Shown here one piece after another: positions 21,358 through 29,237 of a stretch of 45,373 bases of DNA (the first letter of the stretch is position 1; every line of letters starts with the position of its first letter). Under the pieces are notes generated by a model. That model searched no databases and was not told the origin of the DNA. It saw only the letters and a list, made by a program, of their open reading frames with translations. The stretch spans positions 181,699-227,071 of the forward strand of contig NZ_JACAQA010000006.1 of assembly GCF_013385425.1 (NCBI RefSeq), given 5' to 3'. The position numbers and the translations under genes are program-made. The DNA comes from Pseudomonas gingeri (GTDB taxonomy: Bacteria > Pseudomonadota > Gammaproteobacteria > Pseudomonadales > Pseudomonadaceae).

Positions 21358-22167
21358 ATGTACCACCTGATCGCCACCGACCTGGACGGCACCCTGCTGC
21401 TACCGGATGACCGCATCGGCGACTATTCCCATGGAGTGCTCAAGCGCCTGTTGGAGGCCGGCAAGCATGTGGTTATCGCCACCGGGCGCAGCCAGCCCGA
21501 TGTCGAGGCGATCCTGCGGCCCTACAACCTGAAGGTTCACCTGATCACCGCCAACGGCGCACGGGTCAGCAGTGCCTGCAAGACCCTGGACGCCAGCGAG
21601 CATCTGTCGCCGCAGGCGGTGCGAGCGCTGCTGGATGCCACCCGGCACGACCCGAACCTGGTGACCAACCTGTATGGCCAGTCCCAATGGTTCACCAATG
21701 CCGATAGCCAGTTGCTGAAGAGATTCATGCAGAACGAAGGCTTTCCTCCCACGGTAGTGACTGACGATGAGTTCCCCATCGAGGCGGTAGAGAAAGTCTT
21801 CTTTATCCACAAGGACAAGGACCATGAGGCCCTGGCGATCCTGGATGAACAGCTCAAGCGCCTGGTGGGCGATCAGGTGCACAGCACCTTTTCCTCGCCC
21901 TTCTGCCTGGAAATGATGGCCAGCAGCGTGTCCAAGGGCAGTGCCCTGAAGAAACTCGCGGACTTCCTGCAAGTGCCGCTGAGCCAGTGCATCGCATTTG
22001 GCGACGGGATGAACGATGTCGAGATGCTTTCGAGCATCGGCAAGGGGCTGGTCATGGGCACGGCTCACGCCAAGGTGTTCCAGGCCCTGCCCGGGCATGA
22101 AACCCTGGGCAGTTGCAGCGAGGAGTCGGTGGCGCGTTATCTGGCGGCGAACCTGCTAACAGCTTAA
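21358..22167 (+). CDS. Cof-type HAD-IIB sugar-phosphatase-like hydrolase
   Basis: 269-aa cytosolic HAD phosphatase of the Cof subfamily. Motif I is ATDLDGTLL with nucleophile D8 and acid D10; motif II is VIATGRS; motif III is the lysine in SKGSALKKL; motif IV is FGDGMNDVEML. A C2B cap lies between motifs II and III, as in YidA/YbiV proteins, which act on sugar phosphates or FMN. The substrate cannot be predicted. AAGGA seven bases before the ATG at 21358 sets the start. It follows mlaA by 63 bp and could be cotranscribed. Confidence 0.88.
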   Translation: MYHLIATDLDGTLLLPDDRIGDYSHGVLKRLLEAGKHVVIATGRSQPDVEAILRPYNLKVHLITANGARVSSACKTLDASEHLSPQAVRALLDATRHDPNLVTNLYGQSQWFTNADSQLLKRFMQNEGFPPTVVTDDEFPIEAVEKVFFIHKDKDHEALAILDEQLKRLVGDQVHSTFSSPFCLEMMASSVSKGSALKKLADFLQVPLSQCIAFGDGMNDVEMLSSIGKGLVMGTAHAKVFQALPGHETLGSCSEESVARYLAANLLTA

Positions 22168-22188
22168 TCAACAGACTGAACACGGTCC

Positions 22189-22264
22189 CTGTAGGAGCAT
22201 GGCTTGCCAGCGAAGCCTTTGGCGGTCTTACGGGCCCCTTCGCGGGCAAGCCCTGCTCCTACAA
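22189..22264. repeat. REPIN pair between convergent genes
   Basis: CTGTAGGAGCATGGCTTGCC... (22189-22215) pairs with ...GGGCAAGCCCTGCTCCTACA (22238-22264), with a few mismatches. The left flank GAACACGGTCC also occurs before the copy at 38050, so the element is longer than the palindrome. Confidence 0.78.
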
Positions 22265-22323
22265 GTTCCACGGTGCTTTCAAGATCGACATAAGACTGAC
22301 TGGCCTCGAAGCAGGTCTGGGGC

Positions 22324-23502
22324 CTACAGCGCCGACGCCGTCTGCGCCACCAGCGAAACCTGCGGCAACCCCAGGAACCGGCACAGCTCATCGCGCTTGG
22401 CCAGCGCATCACGACGCCCCAGCTCGATCAACTCGCTGCAATAAGACGCCTCGAACAGCAGGTAACTCAGCACCCCGGCACCGCTGGTCCGGGTCGCCCC
22501 CGGCCCGCGCAGGAAAAAGCGCAACGCCGCCGGCAACTCATGACGATGGCGCGCGGCGATTTCATCGATCGGCTGGCTCGGTGCGATCACCAGCACATCC
22601 ACCGGCGCCAGGCCCAGGCTGCGCGGTTGTGTCGGCAACATCCGACTGAACTGATTCAAGCGCTGCAACAACTCGATATCGCTTTCCAGGCTGTCGATAA
22701 ACGTACTGTTGAGCATATGCCCGCCAATCTGCGCCAGGCTCGGTTGCTGTCCGCTATACGTCCGCTCGGTGGCGGTGTCGACACCCCGCGGGTTGCCACT
22801 GACCCCCACCACCAACACCCGGGTCGCCCCCAGATGCAGCGCCGGACTGATGGGCGCCGACTGACGCACCGCACCGTCACCGAAGTACTCCTGGTCCAGC
22901 TTGACCGGGGCAAACAGCAGCGGGATCGCCGAACTCGCCAGCAAGTGCTCCACCGTCAGCCGGGTCGGCACGCCGACCCGGCGATGGCGCAACCAGGAGT
23001 CGATAGCGCCCTTGCCCTGATAAAAGGTCACCGCCTGGCCGGACTCATAACCAAACGCGGTCACCGCCACGGCGTGCAACTGCTGTTGCTCGATGGCGTG
23101 GTCGATACCCGGAAGATGCAGTTTGTCATTGAGCAGGTCGCGCAAGGGCGAACTGTCGAGCAACGCCACCGGGACTTGCGCACCCATGCCCAGCAGGCTG
23201 TGACCGACAAAGCGGCTGGCCTGGCGTATCACACCCGGCCAATCGCTACGCAGCACCAGATGGCTGCGAAACCCTTGCCAGAATGCGGTCAGGCGCTCGA
23301 TCGAGGCGGTGAAATCCATCGCCCCACTGGCCAGGCTGACCGCATTGATCGCCCCGGCCGAAGTGCCGACGATCACCGGAAAGGGATTAGGCGCCCCCTC
23401 GGGCAAGAGCTCGGCAATCGCCGCCAGCACCCCCACCTGATAGGCCGCGCGCGCGCCCCCTCCAGAGAGAATCAGGCCGGTGACCGGTTCAGCTGGGCTC
23501 AT
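22324..23502 (-). CDS. Patatin-like phospholipase
   Basis: 392-aa patatin-family acyl hydrolase. The oxyanion loop is SGGGARAAYQ (residues 13-22), the nucleophile S48 sits in VGTSAGA, and the catalytic D209 is in YFGDGAVRQ. There is no signal peptide, so it is probably cytosolic or peripheral. The domain fills about residues 8-215; the C-terminal ~180 residues are family-typical extension with an unclear role. It lies 70 bp upstream of the LpxL-family gene on the opposite side of minC, in a lipid-gene cluster. The lipid substrate is unknown. Confidence 0.88.
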   Translation of the reverse strand: MSPAEPVTGLILSGGGARAAYQVGVLAAIAELLPEGAPNPFPVIVGTSAGAINAVSLASGAMDFTASIERLTAFWQGFRSHLVLRSDWPGVIRQASRFVGHSLLGMGAQVPVALLDSSPLRDLLNDKLHLPGIDHAIEQQQLHAVAVTAFGYESGQAVTFYQGKGAIDSWLRHRRVGVPTRLTVEHLLASSAIPLLFAPVKLDQEYFGDGAVRQSAPISPALHLGATRVLVVGVSGNPRGVDTATERTYSGQQPSLAQIGGHMLNSTFIDSLESDIELLQRLNQFSRMLPTQPRSLGLAPVDVLVIAPSQPIDEIAARHRHELPAALRFFLRGPGATRTSGAGVLSYLLFEASYCSELIELGRRDALAKRDELCRFLGLPQVSLVAQTASAL

Positions 23503-23572
23503 CGCGACACTCCATTAATCAGTAACATCCTGATACACCACGCCTGCCCCCCGCCGCAACACCCGGATGGTT

Positions 23573-24505
23573 TTATCGGCGTTTTGGATAGAGTTTGGGC
23601 TCACCCGGCGGCCGGCTCTTGAAACGGCGATGGGCCCAGAGGTACTGCTCCGGGCATTCGCGCAGCGCCACCTCGACCCATTGATTGATCCGCAGGCAGT
23701 CAACCTCTTCGGTTTCCCCTGGGAAGTCCGTCAGCGGTGGATGAATCACCAGCCGATAACCACTGCCGTCGGCCAGGCGCTGCTGGGTGAACGGCACCAC
23801 CAGCGCCTTGCCCAGGCGGGCGAACTTGCTGGTGGCGGTGACGGTGGCGGCCTGGATACCGAACAGCGGCACGAACACACTCTGCTTGATCCCGTAGTCC
23901 TGGTCCGGCGCGTACCAGATCGCCCGACCGGCGCGCAGCAACTTGAGCATGCCACGCACATCGTCGCGCTCGACCGCCAGGGAATCGAGGTTGTGCCGCT
24001 CACGACCACGGCGCTGGATAAAATCGAACAGCGCATTGCTGTGCTCGCGGTACATGCCGTCGATGGTATGGCGCTGGCCGAGCAAGGCCGCGCCGATCTC
24101 CAGGGTGGTGAAATGCAGGGCCATCAGGATCACGCCCTTGCCCTCACGCTGAGCGTTCTGCAGATGTTCGAGGCCTTCGATATGAGCCAGCCGTGCCAGG
24201 CGCGGCTTGGACCACCACCAGCTCATGGCCATTTCGAAAAAGGCGATCCCGGTGGACGCGAGATTTTTCCGCAGCAGTTGGTCGCGCTCGGCGTCGGACA
24301 ACGCCGGAAAACACAGTTGCAGATTACGCGCGGCAATGGTCCGTCGGTCGGCGGACACCCGATACATCACCGCCCCGAGAAAACGTCCCAGCCACAACAG
24401 GAGCCCATAGGGCAACTGGACAATCAGCCACAGCAAGCCCAACCCCAGCCATAGCAGCCAGTAGCGGGGATGAAGAAAAGCAGCTCGAAAACGCGGGCGA
24501 TCCAT
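23573..24505 (-). CDS. LpxL/HtrB-family lipid A acyltransferase
   Basis: 310-aa late lipid A acyltransferase of the lysophospholipid acyltransferase superfamily; it adds a secondary acyl chain to Kdo2-lipid A at the inner membrane. One N-terminal membrane segment (about 16-45) is followed by the catalytic HX4E motif HFTTLE (H131, E136). Family motifs RNLQLCFP and WYAPDQDYG are present. The start at 24505 (MDRPRFRAAFLHPRYW) fits the family; the frame runs 183 codons upstream into the minC region without resemblance. It is divergent from minC. Whether it adds the 2- or 2'-secondary chain cannot be told. Confidence 0.92.
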   Translation of the reverse strand: MDRPRFRAAFLHPRYWLLWLGLGLLWLIVQLPYGLLLWLGRFLGAVMYRVSADRRTIAARNLQLCFPALSDAERDQLLRKNLASTGIAFFEMAMSWWWSKPRLARLAHIEGLEHLQNAQREGKGVILMALHFTTLEIGAALLGQRHTIDGMYREHSNALFDFIQRRGRERHNLDSLAVERDDVRGMLKLLRAGRAIWYAPDQDYGIKQSVFVPLFGIQAATVTATSKFARLGKALVVPFTQQRLADGSGYRLVIHPPLTDFPGETEEVDCLRINQWVEVALRECPEQYLWAHRRFKSRPPGEPKLYPKRR

Positions 24506-24626
24506 GGGTGATTCCGGACAGACAACAAGGCCGCGCATTCTACAACGGTTCGCGGCGGCTTGCGGCCCGAGGGCGTTCTCGTTATAAGTCTCGGCACTTT
24601 TAGTGACAAGCTGCGTTATCCCGACC

Positions 24627-25364
24627 ATGAGCCAAACCGAACTGCTAGACCAGGATCCCGTGTTCCAGCTGAAGGGCAGTATGCTCGCCATCACGGTGCT
24701 GGAGCTGGCGCAGAACAACCTCGACGCCCTCGATCGGCAACTGGCGGCCAAGGTCGCCCAGGCCCCGAACTTCTTCAGCAATACCCCACTGGTGCTGGCG
24801 CTGGACAAACTGCCGGACGGCCAGGGCCCCATCGACCTGCCCGGGCTGATGCGCGTCTGCCGCCAGCATGGCCTGCGCACCCTGGCGATCCGCGCCAACC
24901 GCATCGAAGACATTGCCGCCGCGATTGCCATTGACCTGCCGGTGCTGCCGCCGTCCGGCGCCCGCGAACGGCCGGTCGACCCGACTGAAGGCCTGGAAAA
25001 GAAAAAACCGGAAAAGCCACCCGAGCCGACCATCAAACCGACGAAGATCATCACCTCGCCGGTACGCGGCGGCCAGCAGGTCTACGCCCAGGGCGGCGAC
25101 CTGGTGGTGATCTCTTCCGTCAGCCCCGGCGCGGAACTTCTCGCCGATGGCAACATCCATGTTTATGGCCCCATGCGCGGTCGCGCCCTGGCCGGCATCA
25201 AGGGCGATACCAAGGCGCGGATTTTCTGCCAGCAACTGAGTGCCGAACTGATCTCCATCGCCGGCCAGTACAAGGTTTCCGAGGATTTGCGCCGCGATCC
25301 CTTGTGGGGCACCGCTGTTCAGGTCAGCTTGTCGGGCGACGTGTTGAACATCATCCGGCTTTAA
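24627..25364 (+). CDS. minC: Septum-site inhibitor MinC
   Basis: 245-aa division inhibitor that, carried by MinD, blocks FtsZ assembly near the poles. The N-terminal FtsZ-binding domain starts [16 protein letters not shown] Pro/Lys/Glu-rich linker (about 118-140) precedes the C-terminal beta-helix with [38 protein letters not shown], the usual MinD-binding signature. I chose the ATG at 24627; an upstream in-frame start adds only eight residues. It is followed by an unusually wide 203-bp gap before minD. Confidence 0.96.
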   Translation: MSQTELLDQDPVFQLKGSMLAITVLELAQNNLDALDRQLAAKVAQAPNFFSNTPLVLALDKLPDGQGPIDLPGLMRVCRQHGLRTLAIRANRIEDIAAAIAIDLPVLPPSGARERPVDPTEGLEKKKPEKPPEPTIKPTKIITSPVRGGQQVYAQGGDLVVISSVSPGAELLADGNIHVYGPMRGRALAGIKGDTKARIFCQQLSAELISIAGQYKVSEDLRRDPLWGTAVQVSLSGDVLNIIRL

Positions 25365-25567
25365 CGGATACTTGCCGCCATTTCCAAAATGTCACCTTCT
25401 CGTAGCGAAAACAGCTCGAACGGTGTGGGAAATCGCGAAAGGTAAGAATAACCCGAGGCTCTTCAGACTTTTCCTCGATTTCCAACCGACGCTACACGAC
25501 TACAGTTATTTTTTAGTGACGTTCTTCAGGGGCTGAAAGTCCTTTTTTCCTTTAGGGGTGATACACC

Positions 25568-26380
25568 TTGGCCAAGATTCTCGTGGTTACATCCGGCAAG
25601 GGTGGTGTGGGTAAGACCACCACCAGCGCCGCCATCGGTACCGGCCTCGCGCTGCGGGGCCACAAGACAGTGATCGTCGACTTCGACGTCGGCCTGCGTA
25701 ACCTCGACCTGATCATGGGCTGCGAGCGTCGCGTGGTGTATGACTTCGTCAACGTCGTCCAGGGCGAAGCCAACCTGCAGCAAGCCCTGATCAAGGACAA
25801 GCGCCTGGAAAACCTCTACGTGCTGGCCGCCAGCCAGACCCGGGACAAGGACGCGCTGACCAAGGAAGGCGTGGAAAAGGTCCTGATGGCCCTCAAGGAA
25901 GATTTCGAGTTCGTCGTCTGCGACTCCCCGGCCGGTATCGAGACCGGTGCCCACCTGGCCATGTACTTCGCCGACGAAGCCATCGTCGTGACCAACCCCG
26001 AAGTGTCCTCGGTGCGTGACTCCGACCGCATGCTCGGCCTGCTGGCGAGCAAATCGCGCCGCGCCGAGAACAACGAAGAGCCGATCAAGGAACACCTGCT
26101 GCTGACCCGCTACAACCCCGAGCGCGTCAGCAACGGCGAGATGCTCGGCGTCGAAGACGTCAAGGACATCCTCGCGGTGACCCTGCTGGGCGTGATCCCC
26201 GAATCCCAGGCGGTGCTCAAGGCCTCCAACCAGGGCGTGCCGGTGATTCTCGACGACCAGAGCGATGCGGGCCAGGCCTACAGCGACGCGGTCGACCGCC
26301 TGCTGGGCAAGACCGTGGAACATCGCTTCCTCGATGTGAAGAAGAAAGGACTCTTCGAGCGCCTGTTTGGAGGCAACTAA
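25568..26380 (+). CDS. minD: Septum-site determining ATPase MinD
   Basis: 270-aa ParA/MinD-type membrane ATPase that recruits MinC and oscillates with MinE. The deviant Walker A is GKGGVGKTT with K11 and K16; Walker B lies in FVVCDSPAGIE. The C-terminal amphipathic membrane-targeting helix is KKKGLFERLFGGN. The start codon is TTG, preceded by AGGGGTGAT; no ATG fits the conserved N-terminus. It is followed 3 bp later by minE. Confidence 0.97.
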   Translation: MAKILVVTSGKGGVGKTTTSAAIGTGLALRGHKTVIVDFDVGLRNLDLIMGCERRVVYDFVNVVQGEANLQQALIKDKRLENLYVLAASQTRDKDALTKEGVEKVLMALKEDFEFVVCDSPAGIETGAHLAMYFADEAIVVTNPEVSSVRDSDRMLGLLASKSRRAENNEEPIKEHLLLTRYNPERVSNGEMLGVEDVKDILAVTLLGVIPESQAVLKASNQGVPVILDDQSDAGQAYSDAVDRLLGKTVEHRFLDVKKKGLFERLFGGN

Positions 26381-26383
26381 GCA

Positions 26384-26638
26384 ATGAACCTTTTTGACTT
26401 CTTTCGTGCCAGCAAAAAAGTAAGCACCGCGTCGGTCGCGAAAGAGCGTCTGCAGATCATCGTGGCGCACGAACGCGGCCAACGCAGCACCCCGGATTAC
26501 CTGCCGGCCTTGCAGAAGGAACTGGTGGAAGTCATCCGCAAGTACGTCAATATCGGGTCCGACGACGTGCACGTGGCGCTGGAAAACCAGGGCAGCTGCT
26601 CGATCCTGGAACTCAATATCACCCTGCCCGATCGTTGA
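26384..26638 (+). CDS. minE: Cell division topological factor MinE
   Basis: 84-aa MinE. The N-terminal anti-MinCD region ([14 protein letters not shown], about 19-32) stimulates MinD ATPase, and the C-terminal half (about 35-84) is the topological-specificity dimer domain. The N-terminal FFRASKK may act as membrane-targeting sequence. Its size and 3-bp spacing from minD are typical. Confidence 0.96.
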   Translation: MNLFDFFRASKKVSTASVAKERLQIIVAHERGQRSTPDYLPALQKELVEVIRKYVNIGSDDVHVALENQGSCSILELNITLPDR

Positions 26639-26679
26639 TCGATCCGGCCGGAGCCACGGCGGCCCGGGACCTGGCCTTT

Positions 26680-26781
26680 CTGTAGGAGCGAGCTTGCTCG
26701 CGATGGACGTCAACGATAACGCGGGGCAGCTGATGCCCAGCGGTGTCTTGGCTACCATCGCGAGCAAGCTCGCTCCTACAG
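26680..26781. repeat. Full-length REPIN upstream of rluA
   Basis: CTGTAGGAGCGAGCTTGCTC... (26680-26706) and ...GAGCAAGCTCGCTCCTACAG (26755-26781) are perfect 27-bp inverted arms. The spacer GACGTCAACGATAACGCGGG... also appears, inverted, in the copy at 33674-33778. It ends 48 bp before the rluA ATG, so it sits in the minE-rluA transcript if the two are cotranscribed. Confidence 0.88.
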
Positions 26782-26829
26782 GAGGCTGGGCCTCGGGCCG
26801 CCGTTGGCGTTTGTTACGAGACTGTTTTA

Positions 26830-27465
26830 ATGCCGCTGTCCAATATCCATATCCTCCATCAGGATGCCGCCGTACTGGTGGTGAACAAGCCGACCCTGTT
26901 GCTCTCCGTCCCCGGGCGGGCCGATGACAACAAGGACTGCCTGATTACCCGCCTGCAGGAAAACGGCTACCCCGAAGCCCGTATCGTCCATCGCCTGGAC
27001 TGGGAAACCTCGGGGATCATCCTGCTGGCCCGCGACCCGGACAGCCACCGCGAACTGTCGCGCCAGTTCCACGACCGGGAAACCGAAAAAGCCTACACCG
27101 CACTCTGCTGGGGCCAGCCGGAACTGGACAGCGGCAGCATCGACCTGCCCCTGCGCTACGACCCGCCGACCAAGCCGCGCCATGTGGTCGACCACGAGTT
27201 CGGCAAGCACGCGCTGACCTTCTGGAAGGTCCTGGAGCGTTGCGGCGACTGGTGCCGGGTGGAACTGACCCCGATCACCGGGCGCTCACACCAACTGCGG
27301 GTGCATATGCTGTCCATCGGTCACCCATTGCTCGGTGATGGTTTGTACGCCCATCCACAGGCCCTGGCCGCCTGGCCACGACTGTGCCTGCACGCCAGCA
27401 TGCTGAGCTTCACCCACCCGCAAAGCGGCGAACGCCTGCGCTTCGAGTGCCCGGCCCCCTTCTGA
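26830..27465 (+). CDS. rluA: 23S rRNA/tRNA pseudouridine synthase RluA
   Basis: 211-aa pseudouridine synthase that closely resembles E. coli RluA in length and motifs (dual-specific for U746 of 23S rRNA and U32 of tRNA). The catalytic aspartate is D57 in [10 protein letters not shown]; further motifs are [27 protein letters not shown] and [10 protein letters not shown]. There is no S4 domain, as expected for RluA. The ATG at 26830 gives the conserved N-terminus; the open frame runs upstream through the REPIN and is not coding there. Confidence 0.93.
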   Translation: MPLSNIHILHQDAAVLVVNKPTLLLSVPGRADDNKDCLITRLQENGYPEARIVHRLDWETSGIILLARDPDSHRELSRQFHDRETEKAYTALCWGQPELDSGSIDLPLRYDPPTKPRHVVDHEFGKHALTFWKVLERCGDWCRVELTPITGRSHQLRVHMLSIGHPLLGDGLYAHPQALAAWPRLCLHASMLSFTHPQSGERLRFECPAPF

Positions 27466-27524
27466 GTGTGTGGGAACCCTCCGCAAATACGGTAAACTCT
27501 TGGCACTGCTGTCTGGAGCTACTT

Positions 27525-28814
27525 ATGCGCGAAGAGTTGAACCAAGGCCTGATCGACTTCCTCAAGGCCTCCCCTACCCCGTTCCATGCCACTTCCAGCC
27601 TGGTTCAGCGCCTGGAAGCGGCGGGCTACCAGCGTCTCGACGAGCGCGAGACCTGGCACACCGAGGCCAACGGTCGCTACTATGTCACCCGCAATGACTC
27701 TTCGATTGTCGCCATCAAGCTCGGCCGTGCCTCGCCGCTGCTGGGCGGCATCCGCCTGGTCGGCGCCCACACCGACAGCCCGTGCCTGCGGGTCAAGCCG
27801 CAGCCGGAACTGCAACGCCAGGGCTTCTGGCAACTGGGTGTCGAAGTCTACGGCGGCGCCCTGCTCGCCCCCTGGTTCGACCGCGACCTGTCCCTGGCCG
27901 GACGCGTGACCTTCCGCCGCGATGGCAAGGTCGAGAGCCAGCTGATCGACTTCAAGCTGCCCATCGCCATCATCCCCAACCTGGCGATCCACCTCAATCG
28001 CGAGGCCAACCAGGGCTGGGCGATCAACGCGCAGAACGAGCTGCCGCCGATCCTCGCGCAGTTCGCCGGTGATGAGCGGGTCGACTTCCGCGCCGTGCTC
28101 ACCGAGCAACTGGCCCGCGAACACGGCCTCAATGCCGACGTGGTGCTCGATTACGAGCTGAGTTTCTACGACACCCAGGCCGCCGCGGTCATCGGCCTGA
28201 ACGGCGACTTTATCGCCGGTGCGCGCCTGGACAACCTGCTGTCCTGCTACGCCGGCCTGCAAGCGCTGCTCACCGCCGACAGCGAGGAAACCTGTGTGCT
28301 GGTCTGCAACGACCATGAGGAAGTCGGTTCCTGCTCCGCCTGCGGCGCCGACGGCCCGATGCTGGAACAGACCCTGCGCCGCCTGCTGCCCGAAGGCGAC
28401 GAGTTCGTGCGGACCATCCAGAAATCCCTGCTGGTCTCGGCGGACAATGCCCACGGCGTGCACCCCAACTATGCCGACAAACACGACGCCAACCATGGTC
28501 CCAAGCTCAATGCCGGGCCGGTGATCAAGGTCAACAGCAACCAGCGCTACGCCACCAACAGCGAAACCGCCGGGTTCTTCCGTCATCTGTGCATGGCCGA
28601 GGAAGTGCCGGTGCAAAGCTTCGTGGTGCGCAGCGACATGGGTTGCGGCTCGACCATCGGCCCGATCACCGCCAGCCACCTGGGGGTGCGTACGGTGGAC
28701 ATCGGCCTGCCGACCTTCGCCATGCACTCGATCCGCGAACTGGCCGGCAGCCATGACCTGGCGCACCTGGTGAAAGTCTTGAGCGCGTTCTACGCCAGCC
28801 GCGAGTTGCCATAG
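27525..28814 (+). CDS. apeB: M18-family aminopeptidase
   Basis: 429-aa di-zinc aminopeptidase of family M18, cytosolic, expected to form a dodecamer. Metal and catalytic motifs are GAHTDSP (H82), [16 protein letters not shown] (catalytic and ligand glutamates), [11 protein letters not shown] and [11 protein letters not shown] (C-terminal histidine ligand). GGAG seven bases before the ATG at 27525 fixes the start. It lies 59 bp after rluA, probably in the same transcript. Confidence 0.94.
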   Translation: MREELNQGLIDFLKASPTPFHATSSLVQRLEAAGYQRLDERETWHTEANGRYYVTRNDSSIVAIKLGRASPLLGGIRLVGAHTDSPCLRVKPQPELQRQGFWQLGVEVYGGALLAPWFDRDLSLAGRVTFRRDGKVESQLIDFKLPIAIIPNLAIHLNREANQGWAINAQNELPPILAQFAGDERVDFRAVLTEQLAREHGLNADVVLDYELSFYDTQAAAVIGLNGDFIAGARLDNLLSCYAGLQALLTADSEETCVLVCNDHEEVGSCSACGADGPMLEQTLRRLLPEGDEFVRTIQKSLLVSADNAHGVHPNYADKHDANHGPKLNAGPVIKVNSNQRYATNSETAGFFRHLCMAEEVPVQSFVVRSDMGCGSTIGPITASHLGVRTVDIGLPTFAMHSIRELAGSHDLAHLVKVLSAFYASRELP

Positions 28815-28835
28815 AACCCGAGAGCGACACAAAAC

Positions 28836-28931
28836 CTGTAGGAGCAGGGCTTGCCCGCGAAGAACGATAACGCGGTTACCCTGATACACCGCGGCGTCCT
28901 TGCGATTCGCGAGCAAGCCCTGCTCCTACAG
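28836..28931. repeat. REPIN pair downstream of apeB
   Basis: CTGTAGGAGCAGGGCTTGCC... (28836-28862) and ...GAGCAAGCCCTGCTCCTACAG (to 28931) are inverted arms with small differences. The spacer contains AACGATAACGCGG, shared with the spacers of the copies at 26680 and 33674. Confidence 0.83.
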
Positions 28932-29012
28932 TTCAGCGTTATCCTCCAGGTCTGATACACACCCGCCAAACCGACCTAGACTCAAGGTATCCCCCTCGAT
29001 CAGGTCGTTGTC

Positions 29013-29189
29013 ATGATCACGCCCTTCGCTTTCCACACCATGCTGATTCCCATCCTGGGCGGCATGCTGATGTTGGCCGTCGGTTTCAACTTTCGCGAGC
29101 GCAACGCCGGGGTCCTGCTGATCTGGATCGGGATGCTGTTCATCCTCGGCACCGTGGTCTACAAGATCCTCGCCCAGTTGACCGATTAA
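29013..29189 (+). CDS. 58-aa predicted membrane protein
   Basis: Small ORF reading MITPFAFHTMLIPILGG... to ...YKILAQLTD. Two membrane segments are visible (about 8-25 and 33-51), joined by a short charged turn FRERNAG. Codon use matches the surrounding genes, and third positions are G/C-rich. It ends 48 bp before the MscS-family gene in the same direction, so it may be cotranscribed with the channel. A possible weak Shine-Dalgarno is AGGTCGTTGTC. I do not recognise a family. Confidence 0.65.
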   Translation: MITPFAFHTMLIPILGGMLMLAVGFNFRERNAGVLLIWIGMLFILGTVVYKILAQLTD

Positions 29190-29237
29190 ATGCATTGGCC
29201 CCACGGCTGACGTACACTTCGTCGACCCGTATCGTCC

